A program made the translations under genes and the position numbers. This document shows, piece after piece, positions 26,210 through 35,099 of a stretch of 64,000 bases of DNA. Position 1 is the stretch's first letter; every line of letters begins with the position of its first letter. The stretch is from MPNP01 sp026709725. GTDB taxonomy: Bacteria > Pseudomonadota > Alphaproteobacteria > Rhodobacterales > Rhodobacteraceae. Location: contig OZ241384.1 of NCBI GenBank assembly GCA_965200805.1, positions 3,162,001 through 3,226,000 of the forward strand, in the 5' to 3' direction. The notes below the pieces were generated by a model. The model worked only from the letters and a program-made list of their open reading frames with translations. It ran no database searches and was not told where the DNA came from.

Positions 26210-29155
26210 ATGATGGACACCCCACACGAACCCGGCGGGGATGACGGAGCGGAACAGGCCGAGTCGATCAGCACGATCCCGATCGAGAGCGAACTCAGCA
26301 AATCCTATCTTGACTATGCAATGAGCGTGATCGTCTCACGTGCCCTGCCTGATTTGCGCGATGGCCTCAAACCGGTTCATCGACGAATCCTGTACGCCAT
26401 GCATGAATCGCGCAACACGCATGACCAGCCCTATCGCAAATCCGCACGACCGGTTGGCGAGGTGATGGGGAAATATCATCCGCATGGCGATAGCGCGATC
26501 TATGAAGCGCTGGTCCGCATGGCCCAGGATTTCACCATGTCCCTGCCACTCCTTGATGGCCAGGGGAATTTCGGCTCGACCGACGGGGATGGTGCGGCGG
26601 CAATGCGTTATACAGAAATCCGGATGGCGCAGCCGGCGGGGATGATGCTGGAGGACATCGGTCTGGCCACGGTGGATTTCCAGGACAACTATGATGGCAA
26701 GGATCAGGAACCGGTCGTGCTCCCCGCCCGCTTCCCAAATCTTCTTGTCAATGGCGGCAGCGGAATTGCCGTCGGTATGGCCAGCAAGATTCCACCATAC
26801 AATCTGGGCGAAACCATTGATGCCACCATTGAACTCATCATGAACCCCGATGTCTCCTCGGAACGACTGATTGAATTGATGCCGGCGCCTGATTTTCCAA
26901 CAGGCGGCATCATCCTCGGGCTTGGCGGCAGCATCAGCACCTTCCACAAGGGTGAGGGGCGGATCGTTGTCAGGGCCCGGACCGCGATCGAGGAGCGCGG
27001 TGACAGGCGTGCCATCATCGTGACAGAAATCCCCTATGGGGTGATCAAGGCGGATATGATCACCAAAATTGCCCAGCTCGCCGACAAACGTCAATCCCCG
27101 GGACAGCCCGTGCTTGAGGGAATCCGGACGATCCGGGACGAGTCGGATCGTGCAGGAACCCGGGTCGTCATTGAACTCCAGCGGGATGCCATACCGGAAC
27201 TTGTCCTCAACCAGCTCTGGCATCACACACCCATGCAGTCCTCATTCGTCAGCAACATCATTGCACTGAATCGTGGCCAGCCGATGCAGCTTGGGATCCG
27301 TGAAATCCTGAGTGAGTTCATAGCCTTCCGCGAAGAGGTCGTCACACGCCGGACAACAGAACTCCTGCGCCGCAGCCGCAATCGCAGCCATATTCTTTGC
27401 GGTCTGGCCGTGGCCGCGTCCAACCTTGATGAGGTCGTTGGCATCATTCGCCGGGCACCGACAGTGGCTGATGCCCGTGAGGCGCTGCTGGCCCGCATCT
27501 GGCCAGCCGGCGATATCGCCGATTATATTCGCCTGATCAATGATCCGCTCAGTCAACTGGAAGCCGATGCGACCTATCGGTTGACCATGGCGCAGGTGCA
27601 GGCCATCCTTGAATTGCGTCTTCAGCGCCTGACAGCCATGGGGGTCAAGGAAAACACAGACGAGTTGCAGCAACGGGCTGACGAGATCCGTGACTACCTT
27701 GATATTCTTTCATCAAGCGTCCGGGTCCGTGACATCATCCGGGACGAACTCCTTGCGATCAGGCATGCGTATGCAATCCCTCGCCGATCACCGATCGAGG
27801 AAGACGAGGATGAGATCATTGACGAAGATCTGATCAAGCGTGAGGATATGGCCGTCATCGCTACCGCGGGCGGCTATCTCAAGCGCTGCTCCCTGACGGA
27901 ATTCCGAACCCAGGCACGGGGCGGCAAGGGTCTTACCAGCCAGTTTGGAGACGATCCTGTGCACCTGATGACGATCGCCAGCACACACGACAATCTCCTG
28001 TGCTTCGCCTCCAACGGCAATGTCTACAAGATCAAGACCTGGCGCCTGCCACCCCGGGCACGCAACGCGATGGGACTGCCTGTTGCCCGGTTCTGGAATA
28101 TCGATGCCAGCGAATCCGTTGTCACACTGCTGCCTGCACCGGCTGAGAGTGTCGAGAATGATCAGACATCGCTTGTCGTTGCCACCAGCGATGGACGTCT
28201 GCGTCGCAGTGCCATCGCAGATTACCGACAGGTCAATCGGGCCGGGAAAATTGCCTGGCCGGTCGGTGCGGGCACCAGACTTGTCGGTGCCTGCCTTGGT
28301 GCGAGTGGCATGGATGTCATTCAGCTCTCGCGACGCGGCTCCGTGATTCGTACAGACCTCGGTGCACTCCGCCTGATCAAGTCGCGGTCATCGGCGGGCG
28401 TCAAGGGCATCAGGACAAGTGCCGACAACCCCCTCACCGGCATTGTTCTTGTTCCGTCCTGCCCTCTCTCACCCAATGAGCGCGAAAACTATCTCAAGGC
28501 CCGTCGCGCCTACATGAATTCGCGTGATTCGGGGCTGCGAGACAGCGTTCCGGATGCTGGTGAATTCCCTGATGATCCGGTCCAATCGGACGCCATCACG
28601 GCTCCGCATCATCCGCCTGCACCGGACCCGCCCACTCAACCCGACGATGAATCATGCGATCACTCCGGGCGATTCCTGGATGAGTTTGGCACGATTTATG
28701 CCAAGGAACGCCTGATCCTGATCCTTGACGCAAAGGGGCGAGGGAAAATCACCTCCAGCCACGAGTTTCCGGTCAAGAAAACCCGGACCGGCAAGGGTCT
28801 CAGGGCCTATTCTGTCCGCGGCGCTCCGGTCGAGACGGCGGCAATCCTCGTGGTTGAGCCCGAAGACCAGATCCTCGTGGTGACATCGTCCGGCCAGACC
28901 CTGCGCTGTGCAGTCTCATCCATCTCCTACCGCTCCCGGACCGCGGGCGGGGTCAAGGTTATTGACACGGACGAGGATGATGAAGTTGTCTTTGCCACCA
29001 TCATCAAGGATCAGGATATCCCCGATCCTGCAGACGCTGAAAGCCCGGCCGAAACCGAAAACCCCGCACTTCCCCCCGCCTCCCCGGTCAGCGAGGGGCC
29101 CACGGAAACCGGCAGCGCAATCGGGGCCCGGGGTCCCGCAGAAAGCCGGGCGTAA
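26210..29155 (+). CDS. gyrA: DNA gyrase subunit A
   Basis: A 981-residue protein that breaks and rejoins DNA in supercoiling. The catalytic tyrosine is Y134 in AAAMRYTEIRMAQ. The quinolone-determining region reads KYHPHGDSAIYEALVRMAQ, with serine at the E. coli S83 position and glutamate at the D87 position. The GyrA box in the C-terminal domain is TQARGGKGL, which marks this as gyrase rather than topoisomerase IV. The C-terminal domain contains a Pro/Asp-rich insertion at about residues 765-830 (APHHPPAPDPPTQPDDE), and the tail is Pro/Glu-rich. Start is ATG at 26210 or the next codon 26213; the ribosome-binding site is weak. Confidence 0.95.
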   Translation: MMDTPHEPGGDDGAEQAESISTIPIESELSKSYLDYAMSVIVSRALPDLRDGLKPVHRRILYAMHESRNTHDQPYRKSARPVGEVMGKYHPHGDSAIYEALVRMAQDFTMSLPLLDGQGNFGSTDGDGAAAMRYTEIRMAQPAGMMLEDIGLATVDFQDNYDGKDQEPVVLPARFPNLLVNGGSGIAVGMASKIPPYNLGETIDATIELIMNPDVSSERLIELMPAPDFPTGGIILGLGGSISTFHKGEGRIVVRARTAIEERGDRRAIIVTEIPYGVIKADMITKIAQLADKRQSPGQPVLEGIRTIRDESDRAGTRVVIELQRDAIPELVLNQLWHHTPMQSSFVSNIIALNRGQPMQLGIREILSEFIAFREEVVTRRTTELLRRSRNRSHILCGLAVAASNLDEVVGIIRRAPTVADAREALLARIWPAGDIADYIRLINDPLSQLEADATYRLTMAQVQAILELRLQRLTAMGVKENTDELQQRADEIRDYLDILSSSVRVRDIIRDELLAIRHAYAIPRRSPIEEDEDEIIDEDLIKREDMAVIATAGGYLKRCSLTEFRTQARGGKGLTSQFGDDPVHLMTIASTHDNLLCFASNGNVYKIKTWRLPPRARNAMGLPVARFWNIDASESVVTLLPAPAESVENDQTSLVVATSDGRLRRSAIADYRQVNRAGKIAWPVGAGTRLVGACLGASGMDVIQLSRRGSVIRTDLGALRLIKSRSSAGVKGIRTSADNPLTGIVLVPSCPLSPNERENYLKARRAYMNSRDSGLRDSVPDAGEFPDDPVQSDAITAPHHPPAPDPPTQPDDESCDHSGRFLDEFGTIYAKERLILILDAKGRGKITSSHEFPVKKTRTGKGLRAYSVRGAPVETAAILVVEPEDQILVVTSSGQTLRCAVSSISYRSRTAGGVKVIDTDEDDEVVFATIIKDQDIPDPADAESPAETENPALPPASPVSEGPTETGSAIGARGPAESRA

Positions 29156-29201
29156 TGCCCGACGAACGGTTTTCCGACCGGAGCCAACGCCATTCCATCA
29201 C

Positions 29202-30152
29202 ATGATCGTCGATGGGAATCGGGTGTCAGCCCCGGCTGTTTTGTCCCCCACCCTTGAGCGCTTCGCGCCATCCCCGACAGGATACCTGCATCTGGGCCAT
29301 GCCTATTCGGCGATGATTGCCTCGGAAGACGCCAGGCACGGTCGCGGCACATTCCATATCCGTATCGAGGATATTGACCGGACCCGCAGCCGGCCCGAAT
29401 ACGAATCGGCCATCCTTGATGACCTCGACTGGCTTGGGATCGAATGGCGGCAGCCGGTTGTCCGCCAATCCGAACGACAGGGCACCTACGATGTCGCACT
29501 CGCCGGACTGGCCGAGGCCGGCCTCTGCTATCCCTGCCGCTGTACACGGAGCGATATTCGTCAGGCACTGCTTGCACCGCACGGCCAGAACGGCTCGACC
29601 CGCGCATCAGTCTATCCCGGCACCTGCCGCAACCGCGGCATGCGTGAACGCCAGCCCACGGATGCCATTCGCCTCAACATGGCAGCACTCATGACACTGC
29701 TTGGTGGCCCAGACGGTCTTCGACAGTTGCGGTTTCGAGAGATCGGCCCACGCCATGCCGGCGTCCATGCACCTGATCCGGGTGATCTCCTTGGGACAAT
29801 CGGAGATGTGGTCCTCGCAAGGGCCGACGTCGGCACCTCCTACCATCTCTCCGTTGTGCTTGATGATGCGGCCATGGGTGTAACCCATGTCACCCGCGGC
29901 GAGGATATCTTTGCCTTTACAGGTCTGCATCGGGCCCTGCAGGCCGCCCTGGGTCTCCCGACACCTGTCTGGCGGCATCACCGTCTCATCCGCGATGTCA
30001 ACGGGAAGCGACTGGCCAAACGCGACAATGCCCGCTCGCTCAAAACATTACGTGAGGCCGGTTGGCGGGCGGAAGAGATTCTGGCTCTGTTTTCCCACCC
30101 CGAATCCACCGGGTCTGCATCTGTCGGAATCCGGCTTGAACCCAATCACTGA
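29202..30152 (+). CDS. gluQ: Glutamyl-Q tRNA(Asp) synthetase
   Basis: A 316-residue shortened glutamyl-tRNA synthetase paralogue that attaches glutamate to queuosine in tRNA(Asp). The N-terminal motif is ERFAPSPTGYLHLGHAYSA (HIGH-like), with IRIEDIDRTRSRPEY next. Zinc ligands are in CYPCRCTRSDIR, and the KMSKS-like motif is GKRLAKRD. The anticodon-binding domain of full GluRS is absent, which separates it from gltX. The frame is open from 28908 inside gyrA, but the ATG at 29202, 47 bp after gyrA, is the first start that leaves a family-like N terminus. Probably co-transcribed with gyrA. Confidence 0.92.
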   Translation: MIVDGNRVSAPAVLSPTLERFAPSPTGYLHLGHAYSAMIASEDARHGRGTFHIRIEDIDRTRSRPEYESAILDDLDWLGIEWRQPVVRQSERQGTYDVALAGLAEAGLCYPCRCTRSDIRQALLAPHGQNGSTRASVYPGTCRNRGMRERQPTDAIRLNMAALMTLLGGPDGLRQLRFREIGPRHAGVHAPDPGDLLGTIGDVVLARADVGTSYHLSVVLDDAAMGVTHVTRGEDIFAFTGLHRALQAALGLPTPVWRHHRLIRDVNGKRLAKRDNARSLKTLREAGWRAEEILALFSHPESTGSASVGIRLEPNH

Positions 30153-30910
30153 CGGTCATCCCCATGACCCCGGGAGAGGTCTGCGGGCGGAGGCGGGGCA
30201 CCACTTCCCCCGCTCACCCGAAGGCATGCAATGATGGCGGATGGCTTCCTGTGCCAGGACTGATCAACCCCCTCAACGGGGCAAAGGCATGTTGAATCCG
30301 GCACGGAGTCCCCCGAATTCGGGGGGCATATTTGTTCAGAGCCCTCCCCTGCCGTCTTTCCGGTCAGGGCCGTGCAGGGCATGGGGTGGCGAAATCGAGT
30401 TTTCCGACAGTGCCGGAACGAATCGCGGAGCCGGAAGCATGGGGGAGCAGGGAAAACCGTTGACATGCTGCCCTGCCGGTCATAGCTCCATCCGGGGATG
30501 TTTCCTTTGTCCGAGATGCTGAATTCGGGGGAGCAGATGGAATCGGCACGAATGAACCGGCTGACGGGACTGTCAGAGAATTGCCCCGACGCGGCGATTG
30601 GGCACGAATTCAACAAGCGCAGTTATTGGTCACACCGGAAATATGCATGCAGCACCCGGATCCGGCAGGCCTTGAATCCGGGTCTCCGGACCCTGATCTC
30701 CACAACGACGGGCGATATGCCTGATGCCGGGTTCCCGGATGCACGGCAAAAGATGCGGATCGCCTTCCTGGGCAGGCGGTCGGGTCGGGATGCCAACGGG
30801 TTCCATTGTGCAGCACCGGAAGCAGCTTCCGATCGTCATGCGGCACCGGCAGCCGTGCTGCGACCCCGAACCGGGCGCAGCGCAATTGATGTCGATCACG
30901 GTGCCGGGAC
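30153..30910. other. 758-bp region without a convincing gene
   Basis: Between gluQ and the lyxose isomerase-like gene. Short frames on both strands have no recognisable similarity. CCCCCGAATTCGGGGGG at 30309-30325 is an almost perfect palindrome that could form a strong hairpin just after gluQ. GAATTCGGGGGAGC recurs at 30521-30534. Confidence 0.5.
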
Positions 30911-31576
30911 ATGAAACGGTCACAGATCAATTCCGCAATCCGTCGCGCAAAAGAACTGCTGGCGGCACATGGCTGGGTTCTGCCGGAGTGGGCCGCGTGG
31001 GATGCGGATGAGTACAGCGCAAGGCCGGAGGTGGCAAATTGGCTGCACACGCATCAGATGGGCTGGGATGTCACGGATTTTGGTTCCGGCAGATTCGCCC
31101 GGCGCGGGCTCGGTCTGTTCTGCCTGCGAAATGGTATACAGTCTGAATCCGGGAGTTGTCCCTATGCCGAGAAACTGCTTTTCGTGGGCGAAGGCCAGGA
31201 GACACCGTTTCACGCACACAAGGTCAAGATGGAGGACATCATCAACCGTGGTGGTGGCGAGCTGATCCTTGCATTCCGTCAACCCGAGGGCATCACCGCC
31301 CCCATCAGGCTGCGACGAGACGGGATGCGGGTGCATCTGGAGCCTGATGAGCCGCTTTGCCTCTCGCCGGGGCAGAGCGTGACAATCCCGCGCGGCCTTT
31401 ATCATCGGTTTTATGCGAAACCGGGTACAGGCATGGTCCTGGGTGGAGAAATCAGTCAGGTCAATGACGACGGCTCGGACAACTGCTTTCTGGAACCTCT
31501 CGGCCGCTTTGCCACCATTGAGGAAGATCAGCCAGGTCTTCACCCGCTCTGGAATGAGGTGGGAAGCACCGCATGA
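30911..31576 (+). CDS. D-lyxose isomerase family protein (cupin fold)
   Basis: A 221-residue protein of the D-lyxose/D-mannose ketol-isomerase family, a metal-dependent cupin. The N terminus is MKRSQINSAIRRAKELLAAH. Metal ligands are visible in TPFHAHKVKMEDIINRGGGE (two His and a Glu), with a further His in VTIPRGLYHRFY. It would interconvert D-lyxose and D-xylulose or D-mannose and D-fructose. There are no sugar transporters or kinases beside it, so the physiological substrate is open. The ribosome-binding site is weak and the gene stands alone between two long gene-free stretches. Confidence 0.85.
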   Translation: MKRSQINSAIRRAKELLAAHGWVLPEWAAWDADEYSARPEVANWLHTHQMGWDVTDFGSGRFARRGLGLFCLRNGIQSESGSCPYAEKLLFVGEGQETPFHAHKVKMEDIINRGGGELILAFRQPEGITAPIRLRRDGMRVHLEPDEPLCLSPGQSVTIPRGLYHRFYAKPGTGMVLGGEISQVNDDGSDNCFLEPLGRFATIEEDQPGLHPLWNEVGSTA

Positions 31577-31796
31577 CGCCGGGGGCTGCCCACTGACGAT
31601 GGCACGGCCCGGAACCGGATTGCCGCTCTGTGGCCCATCGACGGCAATGACCGGCGGGCCGGGTCGATCGGACGCGGTTTCCAGTCGCGTCCGCGCATCG
31701 GCATCTGTCTCAATCACGGGCTGGTGCTGCGCCAAGGGGCCAAGATCAGCTCATATGACGGGTTCCGGGCATCTGGCCGCCATGTCCGCAAGCAGC

Positions 31797-32320
31797 AGGA
31801 GGCTGGTGTTCCCGGAATATTGCAAGGTGATGGATGCCGGTGCGGTGACGCCGCCCCTTCTCTGTCTTCTGTCCACAGACCGTCCCATGATGCGCTTGAT
31901 CTGCAGGGGCTCCGGGCGTGCCTGCATCTCCGGGGTGTCGCCGCACATGCCCTCAATCGCCGCGAGTGCCATGTGGAGACGACTGCGAGCGATCCAGCCA
32001 TGGCGGCATGCCACAGGGATGGAACAACACCCACTGGTCGCTCGCTGCGGACGATCCGGAGACTGTGGAACGCCGGAACACCCTGATCCATACGATCGGC
32101 AATCTGACGTTGGTGACGGGGCCCCTCAACAGGATGCAGTCCAATGCTCCGCGGGATACGAAGACGACCGCCCTGGTCGAGCGCGGCGTTCTCCTCCTGA
32201 ACAAACCCTTGTTTCACAGTGGCCCAGAGGTCCGGGACAAAGACACCATCAAAATCCGGGCCCGCCGACTGCATGGCCAAGTCATTGAGATCTGGCCGGA
32301 CCAGGAAGCCGTCATCGGTC
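31797..32320 (+). pseudogene. Decayed GmrSD-type (DUF262/DUF1524) restriction gene, C-terminal part
   Basis: Three reading frames in succession carry pieces of one protein. The first has VFPEYCKVMDAGAVTPPLLC. The second has LRACLHLRGVAAHALNRREC. The third has GGMPQGWNNTHWSLAADDPE, TVERRNTLIHTIGNLTLVTG, RGVLLLNKPLF and RARRLHGQVIEIWPD. The last part is the HNH-like DUF1524 domain of GmrSD/type IV restriction proteins, where a His-x-Met-Pro-Gln motif precedes a Trp. At least two frameshifts separate the parts, and the large N-terminal DUF262 domain is not found upstream. The gene is dead. It lies between two intact metabolic genes on the same strand. Confidence 0.75.
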
Positions 32321-32571
32321 CTGAGCGACGGGTCGAGAGGACCCGCATGGCCTTCTCCCTGCCATCTGGGGATCGTCATCGTCCGGCCCGATCCGGCGAC
32401 CGAACGATCCCTTCGGCGTGCGGGGCCGGATATCGGGGATGAGTCCCCGACCGCAACGGTCCGGATGCAGGTGGCGCAACCGCCCTGCCCCACTTCTGCA
32501 GCCCTTTCATCCCGTTACGGCGCCGGCGGCTCCCCTCCATCACGGAATACGGGCTTGCAAATGCCTGTCCG

Positions 32572-34110
32572 ATGTCCGATCATGGGGCACACACACGATT
32601 TCGGGAATTTGAAGGGTGGCTGACCATCACAACACGTTCATTGAGCATCCAGACAGGAGATCCCGTCCGCAGCCTGCGACCGCTGCCGGGCGGTGCGCCC
32701 GCCCGCCTGCCGGCCCCACCGCCCGCCGCCCACGACAGGTGCGCCACGCTCGGTGCCGCCATCCCGCCCCGGTACCGTGCCCTGACCCGCAATCATCTTG
32801 ATGCGATTGCCGCCCGGACGGGGCTTGCGGGGGACGACCTCTTTGCCATCCGCGTGATCAGCGCGGTGCTGCCCTTCCGGACCAGTCACTATGTGATCGA
32901 ATCCCTGATTGACTGGGAGCGGGTCCCGGAAGACCCGGTCTATCGCATCGTTTTCCCGCAACGGGGCATGCTTGACGATGCGGACTTCCGCCGGATCGCC
33001 GATCTTGTGACCCGTGAGGCACCGGCGGCCGAGATCGCGGCGGCGGCGGCGGCGATCCGATCCCGTCTCAACCCGCATCCCGCCGGTCAGCAGGAGCTCA
33101 ACATTCCCGGAGACGGCGATGAGACCCTTGAGGGTCTCCAGCACAAATACCGGGAGACAGTCCTGTTCTTTCCGAGCCGGGGCCAGACCTGCCATGCCTA
33201 CTGCACCTTCTGCTTTCGGTGGGCGCAGTTCATCGGTGACCGCAACCTGAAGATGGCGGCAAAGGCCGATCGCGCTCTGCGTCGCTATCTGGCCGCCCAT
33301 CCGGAAGTGTCGGACCTCCTGATCACCGGGGGCGACCCGATGATCATGCGGACCCGGGTCTTTGAGCGCACGCTCCATCCCTTCCTTGAGGATCCGCGCC
33401 TGGCACATGTGCAGACCGTGCGCTTTGGCACCAAGGCCCTGACCTTCTGGCCCCATCGTTTCGTCCACGATGCGGACGCGGACGCTCTGCTGCGGCTTTT
33501 CGAGGCCATCGTCCGCTCGGGTCGTCATGTCGCCATCATGGCCCATGTCAACCACGGGCAGGAGATGCGCACCGCTGTGGCGGCTGAGGCCATCCGGCGC
33601 ATTCGCGATACCGGAGCGGAGATCCGGACCCAGGCTCCGCTGCTCGCCGGCATCAATGATGCCCCCGATGTCTGGGAACACATGTGGCGCGAGCAGGTGC
33701 GCCTTGGCATGATTCCCTATTACATGTTCGTGGAACGGGATACCGGACCCCGGCAGTATTTCGAGGTACCGCTTGCGCGCTGTCAGGCGATCTACCGGGC
33801 AGCTGTGAGGCAGGTCTCGGGGCTGGCGCGCACCGTGCGGGGCCCGAGCATGAGTGCGACGCCGGGCAAGGTCGAGATTGTGGGTGTCCAGGAGGTGGCT
33901 GGCGAGCCGGTCTTCGTCCTGCGGTTTCTGCAGGCGCGGGATCCCGACTGGGTCGGACGGCCGTTTCTTGCGCACTTCGACCCGGCGGCCACTTGGCTGG
34001 ATGATCTGAAACCCGCCTTCAGCCCCACATTTTTCTTCGAGGATGTCCCGCCGGGGGCGGCATCCCCGGCGGAGGGCCCGGACGGTGCCGCGAGAGGGTC
34101 TCTTTTCTGA
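32572..34110 (+). CDS. Radical SAM protein of the lysine 2,3-aminomutase (KamA) family
   Basis: A protein of up to 512 residues. The radical SAM cluster motif is C207-x3-C211-x2-C214 in GQTCHAYCTFCFRW. Other family signatures are LLITGGDPMIMRTRVFERTL, QTVRFGTKALTFWP, HVAIMAHVNHGQEM and LGMIPYYMFVERDTGPRQYF. TPGKVEIVG near residue 428 may hold the PLP-binding lysine. Family members shift amino groups on lysine or glutamate, but several have unknown roles. The first 60 residues are Pro/Ala/Arg-rich and no ribosome-binding site precedes the ATG at 32572, so the true start may be further in. Composition is GC-rich even for this window. Confidence 0.8.
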   Translation: MSDHGAHTRFREFEGWLTITTRSLSIQTGDPVRSLRPLPGGAPARLPAPPPAAHDRCATLGAAIPPRYRALTRNHLDAIAARTGLAGDDLFAIRVISAVLPFRTSHYVIESLIDWERVPEDPVYRIVFPQRGMLDDADFRRIADLVTREAPAAEIAAAAAAIRSRLNPHPAGQQELNIPGDGDETLEGLQHKYRETVLFFPSRGQTCHAYCTFCFRWAQFIGDRNLKMAAKADRALRRYLAAHPEVSDLLITGGDPMIMRTRVFERTLHPFLEDPRLAHVQTVRFGTKALTFWPHRFVHDADADALLRLFEAIVRSGRHVAIMAHVNHGQEMRTAVAAEAIRRIRDTGAEIRTQAPLLAGINDAPDVWEHMWREQVRLGMIPYYMFVERDTGPRQYFEVPLARCQAIYRAAVRQVSGLARTVRGPSMSATPGKVEIVGVQEVAGEPVFVLRFLQARDPDWVGRPFLAHFDPAATWLDDLKPAFSPTFFFEDVPPGAASPAEGPDGAARGSLF

Positions 34111-34611
34111 GAGCCGTTGGCCATGGTGCCGCGCGAGAAGGCGGTTTCCTGCGCCCGGACGGGCCGCAGACCGGAGCCCGTTCTCTCAGGGCCGCATCGT
34201 GCCGACCCCGGACCATTGCGATCACTGTGCACAGTCACAGGTCCAGCGTCCTTTTGACGGAGATCACACACGTGAGTTGGCAGGAATCAAGGAAACCGAT
34301 GATACCCGGCCATTTGAAGTGTGGAATGCCGATTCCTCTGAACTGATGGAGATTCTGTCAACCGGTCGATAGAGAATCCCCCATTTTCGCAACGTGACCG
34401 AACCGGCCCCTTTGCTATGCGTGGCAGGAAGGCCGGGCCTTGATCCCGGACGAAGCCAGGTCATTTTATGGCAACGCGCAAGCGTGAACCGGAGTCTGTC
34501 CCATGCCACCAGCAAGAATGAAGGGAATCGCGGATTCGGCACCGGGGTCTTCGGCTTCGAAACGATTTGGATATGTGGTATGTTCAGGGCCGCAGGCAGG
34601 GGAACGAAAAC
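34111..34611. other. 501-bp region without a convincing gene
   Basis: Upstream of the Fe-S scaffold gene. The minus frame 34264-34542 (92 codons) is not recognised. The promoter of the downstream gene probably lies in the last 150 bp, which are less GC-rich. Confidence 0.5.
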
Positions 34612-35067
34612 GTGAATTCTGACAACGGTGCGATCATTCGGCTGTATTCAAAACAGATCCTGGAGCTGGCGGCCAATATTCCCCGGATCGGTCGGCTTGA
34701 GAATTGCGACGCGTCGGCGAAAGTTCGTTCACCGCTCTGCGGTTCAACTGTAACGGTTGATATTGTGGTCGAGGATGGTGTCATCACCGGTTTTGCGCAG
34801 GATGTCCGGGCCTGTGCCCTTGGTCAGGCATCAGCATCTGTGGTGGCCGCCAATGTTATTGGTCGCAGCCGAAGTGAAATCGAACAGGTTCGGCTTGAAT
34901 TGCGGGAGATGCTGGAAGCGGGAGGCGCGGTCCCCAGCCCACCATTCGAACAACTTGCGCTTCTGCAACCGGCAAGAGATTACAGGAATCGTCATGCATC
35001 AATCCAGCTGGTGCTTGATGCCCTGGTGCAGGCACTGGGCAAACTTGAGCCGCAAACCGTCGCCTGA
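34612..35067 (+). CDS. NifU/IscU-like iron-sulfur cluster scaffold protein
   Basis: A 151-residue protein. The GTG at 34612 is chosen because AGGGGAA lies at the right distance and the family begins here (IIRLYSKQILELAANIPRIG). Conserved cysteines occur in VRSPLCGSTVTVDI and in VRACALGQASASVVAANVIG, matching the first two of the three IscU cluster ligands. The third position appears as YRNRHASIQL without a cysteine, which is usual in this alphaproteobacterial subfamily as I recall it. It probably takes part in Fe-S assembly or delivery, but the specific target is unknown. It converges on ligA with a 32-bp gap. Confidence 0.85.
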   Translation: MNSDNGAIIRLYSKQILELAANIPRIGRLENCDASAKVRSPLCGSTVTVDIVVEDGVITGFAQDVRACALGQASASVVAANVIGRSRSEIEQVRLELREMLEAGGAVPSPPFEQLALLQPARDYRNRHASIQLVLDALVQALGKLEPQTVA

Positions 35068-35099
35068 AACGGGCCCAGACCCGCGTGCTGGGGAATTGT

